This document shows positions 46,440-55,233 of a stretch of 64,000 nucleotides of DNA, in pieces. Each line of letters opens with the position of its first letter. Position 1 is the stretch's first letter. The notes beneath the pieces are model-generated. The model saw only the letters and a program-made list of their open reading frames with translations. It did not search any database and had not been told where the DNA came from. The DNA is from JAHFDS01 sp964593795 (lineage in GTDB: Bacteria; Myxococcota_A; Polyangia; JAHFDS01). The position numbers and the translations under genes are program-made. The stretch lies in assembly GCA_964593795.1 (NCBI GenBank), contig CAZQJC010000040.1, forward strand, positions 30,472 through 94,471, given 5' to 3'.

Positions 46440-47678
46440 TCAGCGGGTGACGACGGGCGGGTTGATGGTGAGGTCCGGGGCGCCCGACAGGCTGCTGCGC
46501 GTCGGCGCCGCCACCGCGGGGAGCGTGTTGCCGAGGCCGAGCTGGCCCTTGTCGTTCATGCCCCAGCAGTGGACGGAGCCGTCGGCGAGCAGGGCGCAGG
46601 TGCTGTGGGCGCCGCAGCGGACCTTGGTCGCCACGCCCGGCAGCGTGGCGGTGACCGCTTGCTGCACGCCGCTGAGGTAGCCGGCGCCGAGCTGTCCGTA
46701 GTCGTTGCGTCCCCAGCAGCGCACGCGGCCGTCCGTGAGGACGGCGCACGCATGGTTCTGGCCGACGTCCAGGTCGGTCGCCGCGCTGACCCCCGGCACC
46801 GGATGGACCCCGGACATCGTGGTGCCGAGCGCGAAGCCGAGACCACCGAAGCCGTTCGAGCCGAAGCAGCGCGCCGACCCGGAGGTCGTCAGCAGGCAGC
46901 CGAAGTCGCTGCCGACCCCGACGCGCTTGACGAGGGCGGTGGTGAGGCGGGTGGGCTTCCAGTACTCGGCGCGGCCGGCCCAGCCGCTGCCCCAGCCGTT
47001 GGCCTGGCCCCAGCAGTACGCGTAGCTGTCCCGGCCGACGATGCAGCTGTAGTTCTGGGTGACGTCCACGCTGCGCGCGGCCGGGAGGCCCGGGATGGTC
47101 ACCGGCACGGTGCTCCCGCAGGACCGGTTCGGCGGGCACTCGTAGCCGAACGAGCCGAGCTTGCCGTCGTTGCCCCAGCACCTGACGACCCCGCTCGCGT
47201 CGACGGTGCAGGTGTGCTGCCCCTCGGGGTGCCACCCCGGCGTGGTGGACAGGCTGACGGCGCCGGCCGAGCCTGACGCCAGCCACCCGTAGAGGTCGAA
47301 GCCCATGAACCCCAGGACGGAGCCGTCGTCCCGGCGCGCGACGAGCACCCGATCCTCGCCCCACGTGCCCCACTGCTCTCGCCGGCCCACGGCGATCGCC
47401 GTGGCGAGCGGGGCCTGGGTGATGAGCCTGGCCTGCGAGACGGGCGTGTCGTCGTCGAGGGCGCCGGTGCAGAAGACCTTGCCGTTCTTGTCGAGCTTGC
47501 AGCTCGCAAACATGCCGAGCGCGAGGTCCGCGACGGGCGCCGGCAGCGTGAGGGCCTCCGACTCGGAGCCGACCTCCGGCTCCGGCTCCGAGATCGGGTC
47601 GAGCTCGGCGTCGAACGCCTCGCCGCCACAGCTCGCCGCGGACAGGGACAGGACCAGGAGCAAGCATCGATTGCGCAT
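46440..47678 (-). CDS. RCC1-repeat lipoprotein
   Basis: A 412-residue protein with a lipobox (LLLVLSLSAASC) and an acidic linker rich in Glu/Ser. The body is built of about six RCC1-like blades of roughly 50 residues, each with a CWG-x(6-8)-GLG/LG pattern (for example CWGMNDKGQLGLGN, CWGRNDYGQLGAG, CFGSNGFGGLGFA). This beta-propeller likely binds a partner at the cell surface or in the periplasm. Cysteine pairs recur in each repeat, suggesting disulfides. Convergent with dctP, 17 bases apart. Biological role unknown. Confidence 0.85.
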   Translation of the reverse strand: MRNRCLLLVLSLSAASCGGEAFDAELDPISEPEPEVGSESEALTLPAPVADLALGMFASCKLDKNGKVFCTGALDDDTPVSQARLITQAPLATAIAVGRREQWGTWGEDRVLVARRDDGSVLGFMGFDLYGWLASGSAGAVSLSTTPGWHPEGQHTCTVDASGVVRCWGNDGKLGSFGYECPPNRSCGSTVPVTIPGLPAARSVDVTQNYSCIVGRDSYAYCWGQANGWGSGWAGRAEYWKPTRLTTALVKRVGVGSDFGCLLTTSGSARCFGSNGFGGLGFALGTTMSGVHPVPGVSAATDLDVGQNHACAVLTDGRVRCWGRNDYGQLGAGYLSGVQQAVTATLPGVATKVRCGAHSTCALLADGSVHCWGMNDKGQLGLGNTLPAVAAPTRSSLSGAPDLTINPPVVTR

Positions 47679-47819
47679 GCGGCCGAGTTGAGCAACAGCC
47701 GTGCCGCGGGCTCCTCCCACGCAAGCCCTTGATCTCGCGTGGTCGTCACGCAAGCCCTGCTCTCCTTGCGCTGCTCTTGCGTTGGGGGCCACCGGGGCCG
47801 CCTCCAGTCGGTGCGTAGC

Positions 47820-47856
47820 TTGTCTGCGCAGGTCAATGCGCATAAGATCTGCGCAT
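47820..47856 (+). promoter_or_regulatory. ccdAB promoter with overlapping operator half-sites
   Basis: TTGTCT (47820-47825), a 17-base spacer and TAAGAT (47843-47848) form a promoter whose predicted start is at or next to the ccdA ATG (47855), implying a leaderless mRNA. TGCGCA occurs three times (47825, 47837, 47850) at 12-13 base spacing, and ATGCGCA/TGCGCAT form a perfect inverted repeat that includes the start codon. Suited to autorepression. Confidence 0.6.
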
Positions 47857-48103
47857 GCCCTTCGCGGACTACGACCGCTCGGCGCCTCGGAAGGCGGCCA
47901 ACCTCAGCATCAACGCCGACTTGCTCCGCCTGGCGCGGAAGCTGGGCCTGAACCTGTCCCGCGAGCTCGAGCACCGGCTCGAGGAGATCCTCGCCGAGCG
48001 GCGTCGGACGCTCTGGCTCGAGGAGAACCAGGAAGCCATCGACGCCTACAACGACCACGTCGAGCGCCACGGCGTCTTCAGCGACGGCCTGCGGGGCTTC
48101 TGA
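47855..48103 (+). CDS. ccdA: CcdA-type antitoxin
   Basis: An 82-residue antitoxin. The N-terminal ribbon-helix-helix region (about 12-45: KAANLSINADLLRLARKLG and SRELEHRLEEIL) binds DNA; the acidic/hydrophobic C-terminus ending in HGVFSDGLRGF is the toxin-wrapping segment typical of CcdA. It is three bases from the toxin gene, and the promoter overlaps its own start, so CcdA (with CcdB) probably autoregulates. Isolated location between conserved genes suggests horizontal acquisition. Confidence 0.93.
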   Translation: MPFADYDRSAPRKAANLSINADLLRLARKLGLNLSRELEHRLEEILAERRRTLWLEENQEAIDAYNDHVERHGVFSDGLRGF

Positions 48104-48106
48104 GGC

Positions 48107-48421
48107 GTGGGCCAGTTCGACGTCCACCGGAACCCTGCACCGTCGAAGACCCGGGTGCCCTACCTCCTCGACGTCCAGGCGGACCTCCTCAAGGGGCTCG
48201 CGACACGCGTGGTGGTCCCGCTGGTCAAGCCGGCCGAGGTCGGCAACCGAGTTGTCCGCCTCCTTCATCTCGAGGTGGAGGTGGACGGCCACCGCCTGAT
48301 CGCCCTGACCTCCGAGCTGGCCGCCATCCCGGTCAAGGCCCTCGGGTCCCGCGTGGCCAGCCTCGCCTCGAGACGCACGGACATCGTGCGCGCCCTGGAC
48401 GTGCTGATCAGCGGGGTGTGA
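48107..48421 (+). CDS. ccdB: CcdB-type gyrase-poison toxin
   Basis: A 104-residue CcdB relative of standard length. It opens GQFDVHRNP, then RVPYLLDVQADLL and TRVVVPLVKPAEV; the C-terminus ALDVLISGV is close to the Trp-Gly-Ile ending of plasmid CcdB, which contacts GyrA, but the Trp is replaced by Ser-Gly-Val. That residue is needed for poisoning in the F-plasmid toxin, so activity may be reduced or altered. Start GTG 48107, three bases after ccdA. Confidence 0.92.
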   Translation: MGQFDVHRNPAPSKTRVPYLLDVQADLLKGLATRVVVPLVKPAEVGNRVVRLLHLEVEVDGHRLIALTSELAAIPVKALGSRVASLASRRTDIVRALDVLISGV

Positions 48422-48442
48422 GGGGGAGCGAGGATCCGAGGG

Positions 48443-49180
48443 CTACCCGCGCCAGAGGCCGGCGCGCATGAGCTCCGCGCGTCGCGTGACCAGCGCGAAG
48501 AGCTCCGATTCGATGCAGTAGCGCCAGTCCAGCACCGCCTGCTTGCACACCTCGGCCCACGCCAGGTCGTCGAGGCTCGCCCAGCTCGCGGGGAGCAGCG
48601 CCGGGCTGACCGTCCGGAGGAACGCGGCCTGCGCGGCCCGCACGGCCGGTGCGTCGTCACGCGAGGCGGGGTACCTGGACATGTCGAAGGTCATCGGACG
48701 CATGAGGACCATGAGGTCGCTCGCGGCATCGGCACTGGCGAGCACCCAGCCCGCGGCCACCCAGAACAAGGGGGCGCTCGCAGGGTTCACGAGAGGCTGG
48801 ACCATGACGAGGTTCAGCGTCTGGGTCACCGCGGGCCACCAGCTGTGCGTGGCGAGTGTGTCGGAGACCAGCCACGAGAGCACGTCGATGACCTCGATGA
48901 TGTCCAGGCTCCGACTCTCACCGCCGTAGTAGCTCAGCAGATCTTCCGTCTGCTCGCTCTCCGGCAGGGTCGTGGCGTCCGGGAAGGCCTCGACGTCCTT
49001 CGCCTTGAGGGCCAACCACCGCTGGCGATCGACCCAGTGCGCCGCCCCCCACCAGTCGAACGTGCTCGTCGCGCCCACCTGGAGCGCCGCCTGGAACAGC
49101 GCCTGGACGCGCTGGATCTCGGCGAGGACCACCCGGCGCGTGGTCGCGGTCTCCGGTGTTTGCTGGAACGGCAGGTCCAT
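48443..49180 (-). CDS. Unknown protein downstream of the carboxylase operon
   Basis: A 245-residue protein, not recognised. It is rich in Trp, Leu and Ala with mostly helical texture (for example VVLAEIQRVQALFQAAL, DVLSWLVSDTLATHSWW). There is no signal peptide or membrane segment. ATG 49180 is used; GTG 49198 would overlap the carboxylase stop as GTGA and add MSTPGC. It is the last gene of the minus-strand unit with the carboxylase genes, but its function need not be related. Confidence 0.7.
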   Translation of the reverse strand: MDLPFQQTPETATTRRVVLAEIQRVQALFQAALQVGATSTFDWWGAAHWVDRQRWLALKAKDVEAFPDATTLPESEQTEDLLSYYGGESRSLDIIEVIDVLSWLVSDTLATHSWWPAVTQTLNLVMVQPLVNPASAPLFWVAAGWVLASADAASDLMVLMRPMTFDMSRYPASRDDAPAVRAAQAAFLRTVSPALLPASWASLDDLAWAEVCKQAVLDWRYCIESELFALVTRRAELMRAGLWRG

Positions 49181-49194
49181 GCACCCTGGCGTGC

Positions 49195-51216
49195 TCACCC
49201 CGCGGGGGTCACCACCATCAGCACCTGACGCGCGCGCACCTGCGCGCCGACGCTGGCGCCGACCTCGGCGATCGTGCCGTCGACGTCCGCGACGACCTGC
49301 ATCTCCATCTTCATGGCCTCGAGGACGAGCAGCGTCTGGCCGCGCTTGACCGCTTCGCCCGGCGCCGCCTTGACCGCGAGGATCTTGCCGTCCATCGGGG
49401 CGAGCACGCGGCCGTCGCCGCCACCGGCCGCCGCGCGCGGCGGGCGTAGCGTGGCGTCCTCGAAGACGTGCGTCGCACCGGCGGCGTCGAGCCAGAGGCG
49501 CTCGCCGTCGCGGGCGAAGCGCGCCTTGCCCTGCACCTCGCCGCACACGTAGGGCAGGGCGTCCTCGCCCATGGTGCCGAACGAGATGTCGCGCGTCTCG
49601 CCGCCGAGCGTCACCTCGTACCGACCCGCGCCGCGCGGCCGCACGGAGGTCTCGTGCACGGTGTCGCCGCGTGCGAGCCGCAGCGCGAACGGGTGATCGA
49701 AGGCGCTGTTCCAGCTGGTGAGGGTCTCGTCGAGGCCGGTCGCCGCTCGCAGCGCGAGCGCGTCGGTGTGGAAGAGGACCGCGGCCGCGACGGCCACCTC
49801 GAGCGGGCTCGGCGCGAGCAGCTCGCGGAGGCGCGAGTCGGGAAAGCGCGCCGGGAGAAAGCCCGTGTCGTAGACGCCGCGGCAGAAGGCGCCGTCGCCG
49901 AGGATGTGGCCGAGGAGGTCGCGGTTCGAGACCAGGCCGAGCAGCGTCGTGTCGGAGAGCGCGCGCTGCAGGCGTCGGCGCGCTGCATCGCGTGTCGGCC
50001 CGTGCGCGATCACCTTCGCGAGCATCGAGTCGTAATAGGGGCTGATGACCTGGCCCGCGCGCACGCCGTGGTCCACGCGCACGCCGTCCCCCTCGGGGAC
50101 GCGCCACGCGAGGAGCTGCCCGGTCTGGGGCAGGTAGCCCGCGGCGGCGTCCTCGGCGCAGAGGCGCACCTCGATCGCGTGGCCCGAGAAGCGGACGTCC
50201 TCCTGCGCGAGCGGCAGCGGCTCGCCGGCGGCCACCGCGAGCTGGAGCGCCACGAGGTCGAGGCCGGTCACGAGCTCGGTGACGGGGTGCTCCACCTGCA
50301 GGCGCGTGTTCATCTCCATGAAGTAGAACTCGCCGCCCATGCCGAGCAGGAACTCGATCGTGCCGGCGCCGACGTAGTCGATGGCGCGCGCCGCGGCCAC
50401 GGCGACCGCGCCCATGCGGGCGCGCAGCGCGGCGTCCACCGCGGGCGACGGGCTCTCCTCGACCACCTTCTGGTGCCGGCGTTGCACCGAGCAGTCGCGC
50501 TCGCCGAGGTGGATGACGTGGCCGTGGCGGTCGGCGAACACCTGGATCTCGACGTGGCGCGCGCCGATCACCGCGCGCTCGAGGATGAGCTCGCCGCTGC
50601 CGAAGGCGTTCTCCGCCTCGGAGCGGGCCGAGTGGATCGCGGGCAGCAACGCCGCAGCCTCGGTCACGAGGCGCATGCCGCGTCCGCCGCCGCCCGCTGC
50701 GGCCTTGACCATCACGGGCAGACCGATGCGACCGGCCTCGCGGACGAGCACGTCGTCCGACTGATCGGCGCCCTCGTAGCCGGGCACGCACGGCACGCCC
50801 GCCTCGATCATGCGCAGCTTGGCCTGGCGCTTGTTGCCCATGAGCTCGATCGCCGCGACGGCCGGACCGATGAACACGACGCCCGTCGCCTCGCAGGCGC
50901 GCGCGAAGTCCTCGTTCTCCGCGAGAAACCCGTAGCCGGGATGGATCGCGCCGGCGCCCGACGCCTTCGCGGCGGCGAGGATCTTGTCGATGACGAGGTA
51001 GGACTCGCGCGCGGCGGGCGGGCCGAGGTGTACGGCCTCGTCGGCCGCCGCGACGTGCGGGGCATCGCGATCGGCGTCCGAGTAGACCGCGACCGTGCGG
51101 TAGCCGAGCGCCTTGCACGAGCGAATGATGCGGATCGCGATCTCTCCGCGGTTCGCGACGAGCACCTTGTCGAAGGGGCGACTCTCGAGGTGGGCCATGA
51201 CGTCTTCGCTTCCCAT
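49195..51216 (-). CDS. Acyl-CoA carboxylase alpha subunit (biotin carboxylase + BCCP)
   Basis: A 673-residue biotin-dependent carboxylase subunit. Biotin carboxylase domain: KVLVANRGEIAIRI at the start, the ATP-grasp loop KAAAGGGGRGMR, then QVEHPVTELVTGLDLV. After the linker domain, the biotinyl domain ends with EAMKME, the acceptor lysine at residue 636. It carboxylates biotin and passes it to the adjacent beta subunit. Start ATG 51216, which shares a base with the beta subunit stop (TGATG). Together with the beta and dehydrogenase genes it resembles methylcrotonyl- or geranyl-CoA carboxylase. Confidence 0.93.
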   Translation of the reverse strand: MGSEDVMAHLESRPFDKVLVANRGEIAIRIIRSCKALGYRTVAVYSDADRDAPHVAAADEAVHLGPPAARESYLVIDKILAAAKASGAGAIHPGYGFLAENEDFARACEATGVVFIGPAVAAIELMGNKRQAKLRMIEAGVPCVPGYEGADQSDDVLVREAGRIGLPVMVKAAAGGGGRGMRLVTEAAALLPAIHSARSEAENAFGSGELILERAVIGARHVEIQVFADRHGHVIHLGERDCSVQRRHQKVVEESPSPAVDAALRARMGAVAVAAARAIDYVGAGTIEFLLGMGGEFYFMEMNTRLQVEHPVTELVTGLDLVALQLAVAAGEPLPLAQEDVRFSGHAIEVRLCAEDAAAGYLPQTGQLLAWRVPEGDGVRVDHGVRAGQVISPYYDSMLAKVIAHGPTRDAARRRLQRALSDTTLLGLVSNRDLLGHILGDGAFCRGVYDTGFLPARFPDSRLRELLAPSPLEVAVAAAVLFHTDALALRAATGLDETLTSWNSAFDHPFALRLARGDTVHETSVRPRGAGRYEVTLGGETRDISFGTMGEDALPYVCGEVQGKARFARDGERLWLDAAGATHVFEDATLRPPRAAAGGGDGRVLAPMDGKILAVKAAPGEAVKRGQTLLVLEAMKMEMQVVADVDGTIAEVGASVGAQVRARQVLMVVTPAG

Positions 51217-52832
51217 CACATGCGCGCGACGCCGAAGCTCGTCGGCGAGAGCTCGCGGCGCTTCGCCTCGCGGCAGACGGCCAGGGTGAGCGCGAGCACG
51301 CGGCGCGTGTCGCGCGGATCGATGAGCCCGTCGTCGAACAGGCGCGCGCTGCAGTTGAACGGGTGCGACTCGCGATCGAACTGGTCGACGATGGGCTGCG
51401 CCATCGCCTCGATGACCTTGGGGTCGCCGGGGACGCCGCGCTTGGCCATCTTCTCGACCATCACCATCGCCATCACGCGCGCGGCCTGCTCGCCGCCCAT
51501 GACGGCCGTGCGGCTGTTCGGCCACGAGAAGATGAAGCGCGGGTGGAAGCCGCGGCCGCACATGCCGTAGTTGCCGGCGCCGAAGGAGCCGCCGAGCACG
51601 ATCGTGAGCTGCGGGACCGTGGCGTTCGCGACCGCCTGGATCATCTTCGAGCCGTGCTTGACGATGCCGGCCTGCTCGCTCTCGGTGCCGACCATGTAGC
51701 CGGTCGTGTTCTGCAGGTACACGATGGGCACGTCGGCCTGGCAGCAGAGCTGGATGAACTGCGCGGCCTTCACGGACCCGCGCGCGGTGATCGGCCCGTT
51801 GTTGCCGATGATGCCGATCGGCCAGCCGTCGATGCGGGCGCGCCCGCAGATCGTCATGCCGTCGTAGAGCGGCTTGAAATCCAGGAAATCCGAGCCATCG
51901 ACGATCCGCGCGATGACCTCGCGGCAGTCGTAGGGCTTGCGGTAGTCGACCGGCACCACGCCGCAGAGCTCGTCGGGCGAATGTGCCGGCGGCTCGGGCG
52001 CGTGCTCGGGGCGGAGCTCGGGCAGGCGCGCGTTCCAGCCGAGGCGCGCGACGATCTCTCGGGCCTGGCGGATGCCGTCGGCGTCGTCCTCGGCGAGGAA
52101 CTCGGCCGTGCCGGCGACGGTGGCGTGCATCTCGGCGCCGCCGAGATCCTCGTCGGTGGCGATCTCGCCGGTGGCGGCCTTGAGGAGCGGCGGCCCGGCA
52201 AGGAAGACCTTGGCCTTCTTGCGCACCATGACCACGTAGTCGGACAGGCCCGGCATGTACGCGCCGCCCGCCGTCGAGGAGCCGTGCACGACGGTGACCT
52301 GCGGGATGCCCGCGGCCGACAGGCGCGCCTGGTTGTAGAAGGTCGTGCCGCCCGGAATGAAGACCTCCTGCTGATAGAGGAGGTTCGCGCCGCCGCTCTC
52401 GACGAGCGAGACCACGGGCAGCCGGTTCTCGAGCGCGATCTCCTGCGCGCGCAGCGACTTCTGCACGCCCCAGGGCGCCATCGTCCCGCCCTTGATCGCC
52501 GCGTTGCTCGCGACGACGAGGCAGCGCACGCGCGAGACGTAGCCGATGCCGATGATGGTGTTGCCGCCCGCGAGCGAGCCGTCGGTGTCATCGTGGTGCT
52601 TGTAGCCGGCCAGCGTCGACAGCTCGAGGAACGGCGAGCCCCGGTCGAGGAGCAGCGTGACGCGCTCGCGCGGCAGGAGCTGGCCCCGCTTGTGGAAGCG
52701 GTCCTTCGCGGCGAGCTCGGTCTGCCGGACCTTTTCCTCGACGGCGCGCAGCTCGGCGACGCGGGCGAGCATGTCGGCGCGGTGCTGCTGGAACGCCTCG
52801 CTCGCGGGATCGATGCGGGACTCGATCTTCAT
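51216..52832 (-). CDS. Acyl-CoA carboxylase beta subunit, methylcrotonyl/geranyl type
   Basis: A 538-residue carboxyltransferase. Key segments: RGQLLPRERVTLLLDRGSPF, LPVVSLVESGGANLLYQQEV, VVHGSSTAGGAYMPGLSDY (oxyanion Gly-Gly-Ala), FLAGPPLLKAATGE and FGAGNYGMCGRG. The FLAGPPLLKAATGE and STAGGAY segments are typical of the LiuB/AtuC group rather than propionyl-CoA carboxylase. With the alpha subunit it would act in leucine or acyclic-terpenoid catabolism; which one cannot be fixed without the missing hydratase and lyase genes. Confidence 0.93.
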   Translation of the reverse strand: MKIESRIDPASEAFQQHRADMLARVAELRAVEEKVRQTELAAKDRFHKRGQLLPRERVTLLLDRGSPFLELSTLAGYKHHDDTDGSLAGGNTIIGIGYVSRVRCLVVASNAAIKGGTMAPWGVQKSLRAQEIALENRLPVVSLVESGGANLLYQQEVFIPGGTTFYNQARLSAAGIPQVTVVHGSSTAGGAYMPGLSDYVVMVRKKAKVFLAGPPLLKAATGEIATDEDLGGAEMHATVAGTAEFLAEDDADGIRQAREIVARLGWNARLPELRPEHAPEPPAHSPDELCGVVPVDYRKPYDCREVIARIVDGSDFLDFKPLYDGMTICGRARIDGWPIGIIGNNGPITARGSVKAAQFIQLCCQADVPIVYLQNTTGYMVGTESEQAGIVKHGSKMIQAVANATVPQLTIVLGGSFGAGNYGMCGRGFHPRFIFSWPNSRTAVMGGEQAARVMAMVMVEKMAKRGVPGDPKVIEAMAQPIVDQFDRESHPFNCSARLFDDGLIDPRDTRRVLALTLAVCREAKRRELSPTSFGVARM

Positions 52833-52857
52833 GGTCGGCCTCGGTGGGGGCGGGTGA

Positions 52858-54030
52858 TCAGGCGGGCTTCTTCTTGCGCGGCAGCGTGCCCATCAGCTTG
52901 CAGATGATACCCAGCATGATCTCGTCGGCGCCGCCGCCGATGGAGAGCAGGCGCGTGTCGCGGAAGGCGCGCGCGACCGGATTCTCCCACGTGTAGCCCA
53001 TGCCGCCCCAGTACTGCATGCAGGAGTCGGTGACCTCGCGCGCGACGCGGCCCGCCTTGAGCTTGCACATCGACGCCAGCTTGACGACCTCGAAGTCGTC
53101 GCGGTTGGCGACGTAGCGCTCGCAGGTGGTGTAGACGAGGGCGCGGAGCGCCTCGACCTCGGTCTGCAGCTCCGCGAGGCGGAAGTGCACGGCCTGGTTG
53201 TCGAGGATCGAGAGGCCGAACGCCTGCCGCTCCCGCGTGTACTCGATGGTCTGCGCGATGAGGCGATCCAGGCCGAGGAGGCCACTCGCGGCGCCGAAGA
53301 GGCGCTCCTCCTGGAACTGCTGCATCTGCATGAAGAAGCCCATGCCCTCGCCGCCGATGCGGTAGCGCTGGGGCACGCGCACGTCCTCGAAGAAGAGCTG
53401 CGCGGTGTCCGACGACCACATGCCGAGCTTCTTGATCTTCTTGGTGCGCGAGACGCCCTTGGCGTTCATCGGCACGACGATGAGCGACTTGTTCTCGTGC
53501 GGCTTGCCCTCGCTGGTCGAGGCGAGCAGGCAAATCCAGTCGGACTGCATGCCGCTCGTGATCCACATCTTGCTGCCGTTGATGACGTAGTCGTCGCCGT
53601 CCTTGCGGGCGGTGGTCTTGATGCCGGCGACGTCGCTGCCGGCGCCGGGCTCGCTGACGCCGATCGAGCAGACGAGATCGCCCGCGACCGTCGGCGAAAG
53701 GAACTCCTTGCGCAGCTCGTCGGAGCCGTAGCGCGCCAGGGCCGGCGTGGCCATGTCGGTCTGCACGCCGATCGCCATCGGCACGCCGCCGCAGTTGCAG
53801 CGGCCGAGCTCCTCGGCGAACGCGACCGAGTAGGAGTAGTCGAGGCCCATCCCGCCGTACTCGACCGGCTTGTTGATGCCGAGCAGGCCCAGCTCGCCCA
53901 TCTTCTTGAACACGGTGTGGGCCGGGAAGATCTCGGCTTCCTCCCACGCGTCGACGTGCGGGTTGATCTCCTGCTCGATGAACCGGCGGACGGTCTGGCG
54001 GAGCTTCTGGTGCTCGGGCGTGTAGAGCAT
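52858..54030 (-). CDS. Acyl-CoA dehydrogenase, isovaleryl/citronellyl type
   Basis: A 390-residue FAD enzyme. Active-site segments: LVCSIGVSEPGAGSDVAGI, WITSGMQSDWICLLA and QYWGGMGYTWENPVARAFRD with GGGADEIMLGI at the end. Length and order are standard. AGGAGAGG precedes the ATG at 54030. It leads a three-gene operon with the two carboxylase subunits, consistent with the first oxidation step before carboxylation. AT-rich sequence upstream (54060-54085) may hold its promoter. Confidence 0.92.
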   Translation of the reverse strand: MLYTPEHQKLRQTVRRFIEQEINPHVDAWEEAEIFPAHTVFKKMGELGLLGINKPVEYGGMGLDYSYSVAFAEELGRCNCGGVPMAIGVQTDMATPALARYGSDELRKEFLSPTVAGDLVCSIGVSEPGAGSDVAGIKTTARKDGDDYVINGSKMWITSGMQSDWICLLASTSEGKPHENKSLIVVPMNAKGVSRTKKIKKLGMWSSDTAQLFFEDVRVPQRYRIGGEGMGFFMQMQQFQEERLFGAASGLLGLDRLIAQTIEYTRERQAFGLSILDNQAVHFRLAELQTEVEALRALVYTTCERYVANRDDFEVVKLASMCKLKAGRVAREVTDSCMQYWGGMGYTWENPVARAFRDTRLLSIGGGADEIMLGIICKLMGTLPRKKKPA

Positions 54031-54059
54031 GGCCTCTCCTGCGGTGACGCTTGGTGTGC

Positions 54060-54085
54060 GGATATTTAGTACACGAAGTATCGGC
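54060..54085 (-). promoter_or_regulatory. AT-rich candidate promoter of the dehydrogenase-carboxylase operon
   Basis: The only AT-rich island in the 245-base gap. On the minus strand TACTAAATATCC offers a TAAATA -10 (54068-54063), and GATA/TATC flank the site. No clear -35. The remaining gap to 54276 holds a GGCACGGTGCC palindrome (54151-54161) but no gene. Confidence 0.3.
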
Positions 54086-54275
54086 GGCGTGGCGGGGCGT
54101 GTCAACGGCGGGGCGAGCGGGTCGGTGGATTCTCGCCCGGGTGCCGCGCTGGCACGGTGCCGAGCGGGGCCTTGCCAGCTTGGCACTCTGCGGGCGGGCG
54201 GCGTCGAAAGCCGTCGAGATCCCACGGGGCCGCTCGCGGCATGGCGGTTGCTGAAGAGGATCGCAGGAGGCTCCG

Positions 54276-54704
54276 ATGCTGCACAGACTCTCCCTCGCCA
54301 CCTGCCTGACGCTCGCGTCGCCGCCGGCGCTGGCCGCCCCGGCGCTCAAGGTGACCTTCACGGACTGGCTCACCAGCGGCTCGCACGCGCGCCGCTACAC
54401 CCTGGCGTTGCCTCCCGGCGACCAGGCGACGGTGCTTCACGCGATCGACGACGGCGGGCGTCACGGCGGCCACTCGACGGTCCGGGTCCGGCTGGTGCTC
54501 CGCAGAGACCGCGATCAGAGCCTGCTCGAGTACGAGGTCCGCCGGGACGTGGTCGGTGGCAGCGGAGATGGCGGCGCGCGGCCCGCCCAGCTCGACCTCC
54601 GCGGCGCGGTCACGGTGCCCGGGCGGGGCGCCATCACGATCGGTGAGGTCTCTCCCAGCACGGCAGGCGGCGGGGCGCGGGTCGACGTGGAGCTCGTCCG
54701 CTGA
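54276..54704 (+). CDS. Small exported protein of unknown function
   Basis: A 142-residue protein with a signal peptide (RLSLATCLTLASPPALAAP). The mature part is beta-rich (LKVTFTDWLTSG, STVRVRLVLRRD, SLLEYEVRRDV, GAITIGEVS) and lacks cysteines, suggesting a small beta-sandwich. AGGAGG lies seven bases before the ATG. It is 35 bases ahead of the VOC gene. No family recognised. Confidence 0.75.
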   Translation: MLHRLSLATCLTLASPPALAAPALKVTFTDWLTSGSHARRYTLALPPGDQATVLHAIDDGGRHGGHSTVRVRLVLRRDRDQSLLEYEVRRDVVGGSGDGGARPAQLDLRGAVTVPGRGAITIGEVSPSTAGGGARVDVELVR

Positions 54705-54739
54705 GGGGATGACCTATCCTCGGGCGCGAGGAGAACGAG

Positions 54740-55138
54740 ATGACCAAGGACCTCTGGATCAACCTCCCGGTCAAGGACGTCGGCCGCGCGCGCGCGTTCT
54801 TCGGCGCCCTCGGCCTTCGCTTCAAGGAGCCGAACCCGGCGGGCCCCGGCTCCGCGTGCATGCTCGTCGGGGCGAAGCCGATCGTGGTGATGCTGTTCGA
54901 GGAGCCGCAGTTCCAGGGCTTCGCGCGGCATCCCGTCGCGGACACCGCGCGCGGCGCCGAGGTGCTGCTCTCCATCGACGCGGAGAATCGCGAGGAGGTG
55001 GACGCCCTGGCGGAGAAGGCGGCGGCCGCCGGCGGCCACGTGTTCGCGGCGCCAGGGGGCCAGGGGCCGATGTACGGCTGTGGCTTTTCGGACCCCGACG
55101 GTCATCGCTGGAACGTGCTCTACATGGCGCCACAGTGA
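54740..55138 (+). CDS. VOC-superfamily (glyoxalase/dioxygenase-like) protein
   Basis: A 132-residue protein with the paired beta-alpha-beta-beta-beta folds of the VOC family: ARAFFGALGLRF, GAKPIVVMLFEE, then VFAAPGGQGPMYGCGFSDPD and GHRWNVLYM. These proteins bind a metal and act in glyoxalase, dioxygenase or resistance reactions; the single-domain subtype with DPDGHRWNV is widespread. The exact reaction is not readable. Preceded by GGAGAACGAG. Confidence 0.88.
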   Translation: MTKDLWINLPVKDVGRARAFFGALGLRFKEPNPAGPGSACMLVGAKPIVVMLFEEPQFQGFARHPVADTARGAEVLLSIDAENREEVDALAEKAAAAGGHVFAAPGGQGPMYGCGFSDPDGHRWNVLYMAPQ

Positions 55139-55233
55139 GCGCTCGCGGCATCGGATTTCCGTGACGGGTTCGGGCACGGAATCGGTTGCGTACCGAGCGA
55201 TGCCACGGGGCGCGCTATGCTGCGGGCGGGCGA

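Noticed and set aside
48443..51118. An 891-codon minus frame joining the unknown gene at 48443 to sequence opposite the carboxylase.
   Set aside because: The upstream two thirds are an alternate frame of the biotin carboxylase gene; only the last 245 codons look like protein.
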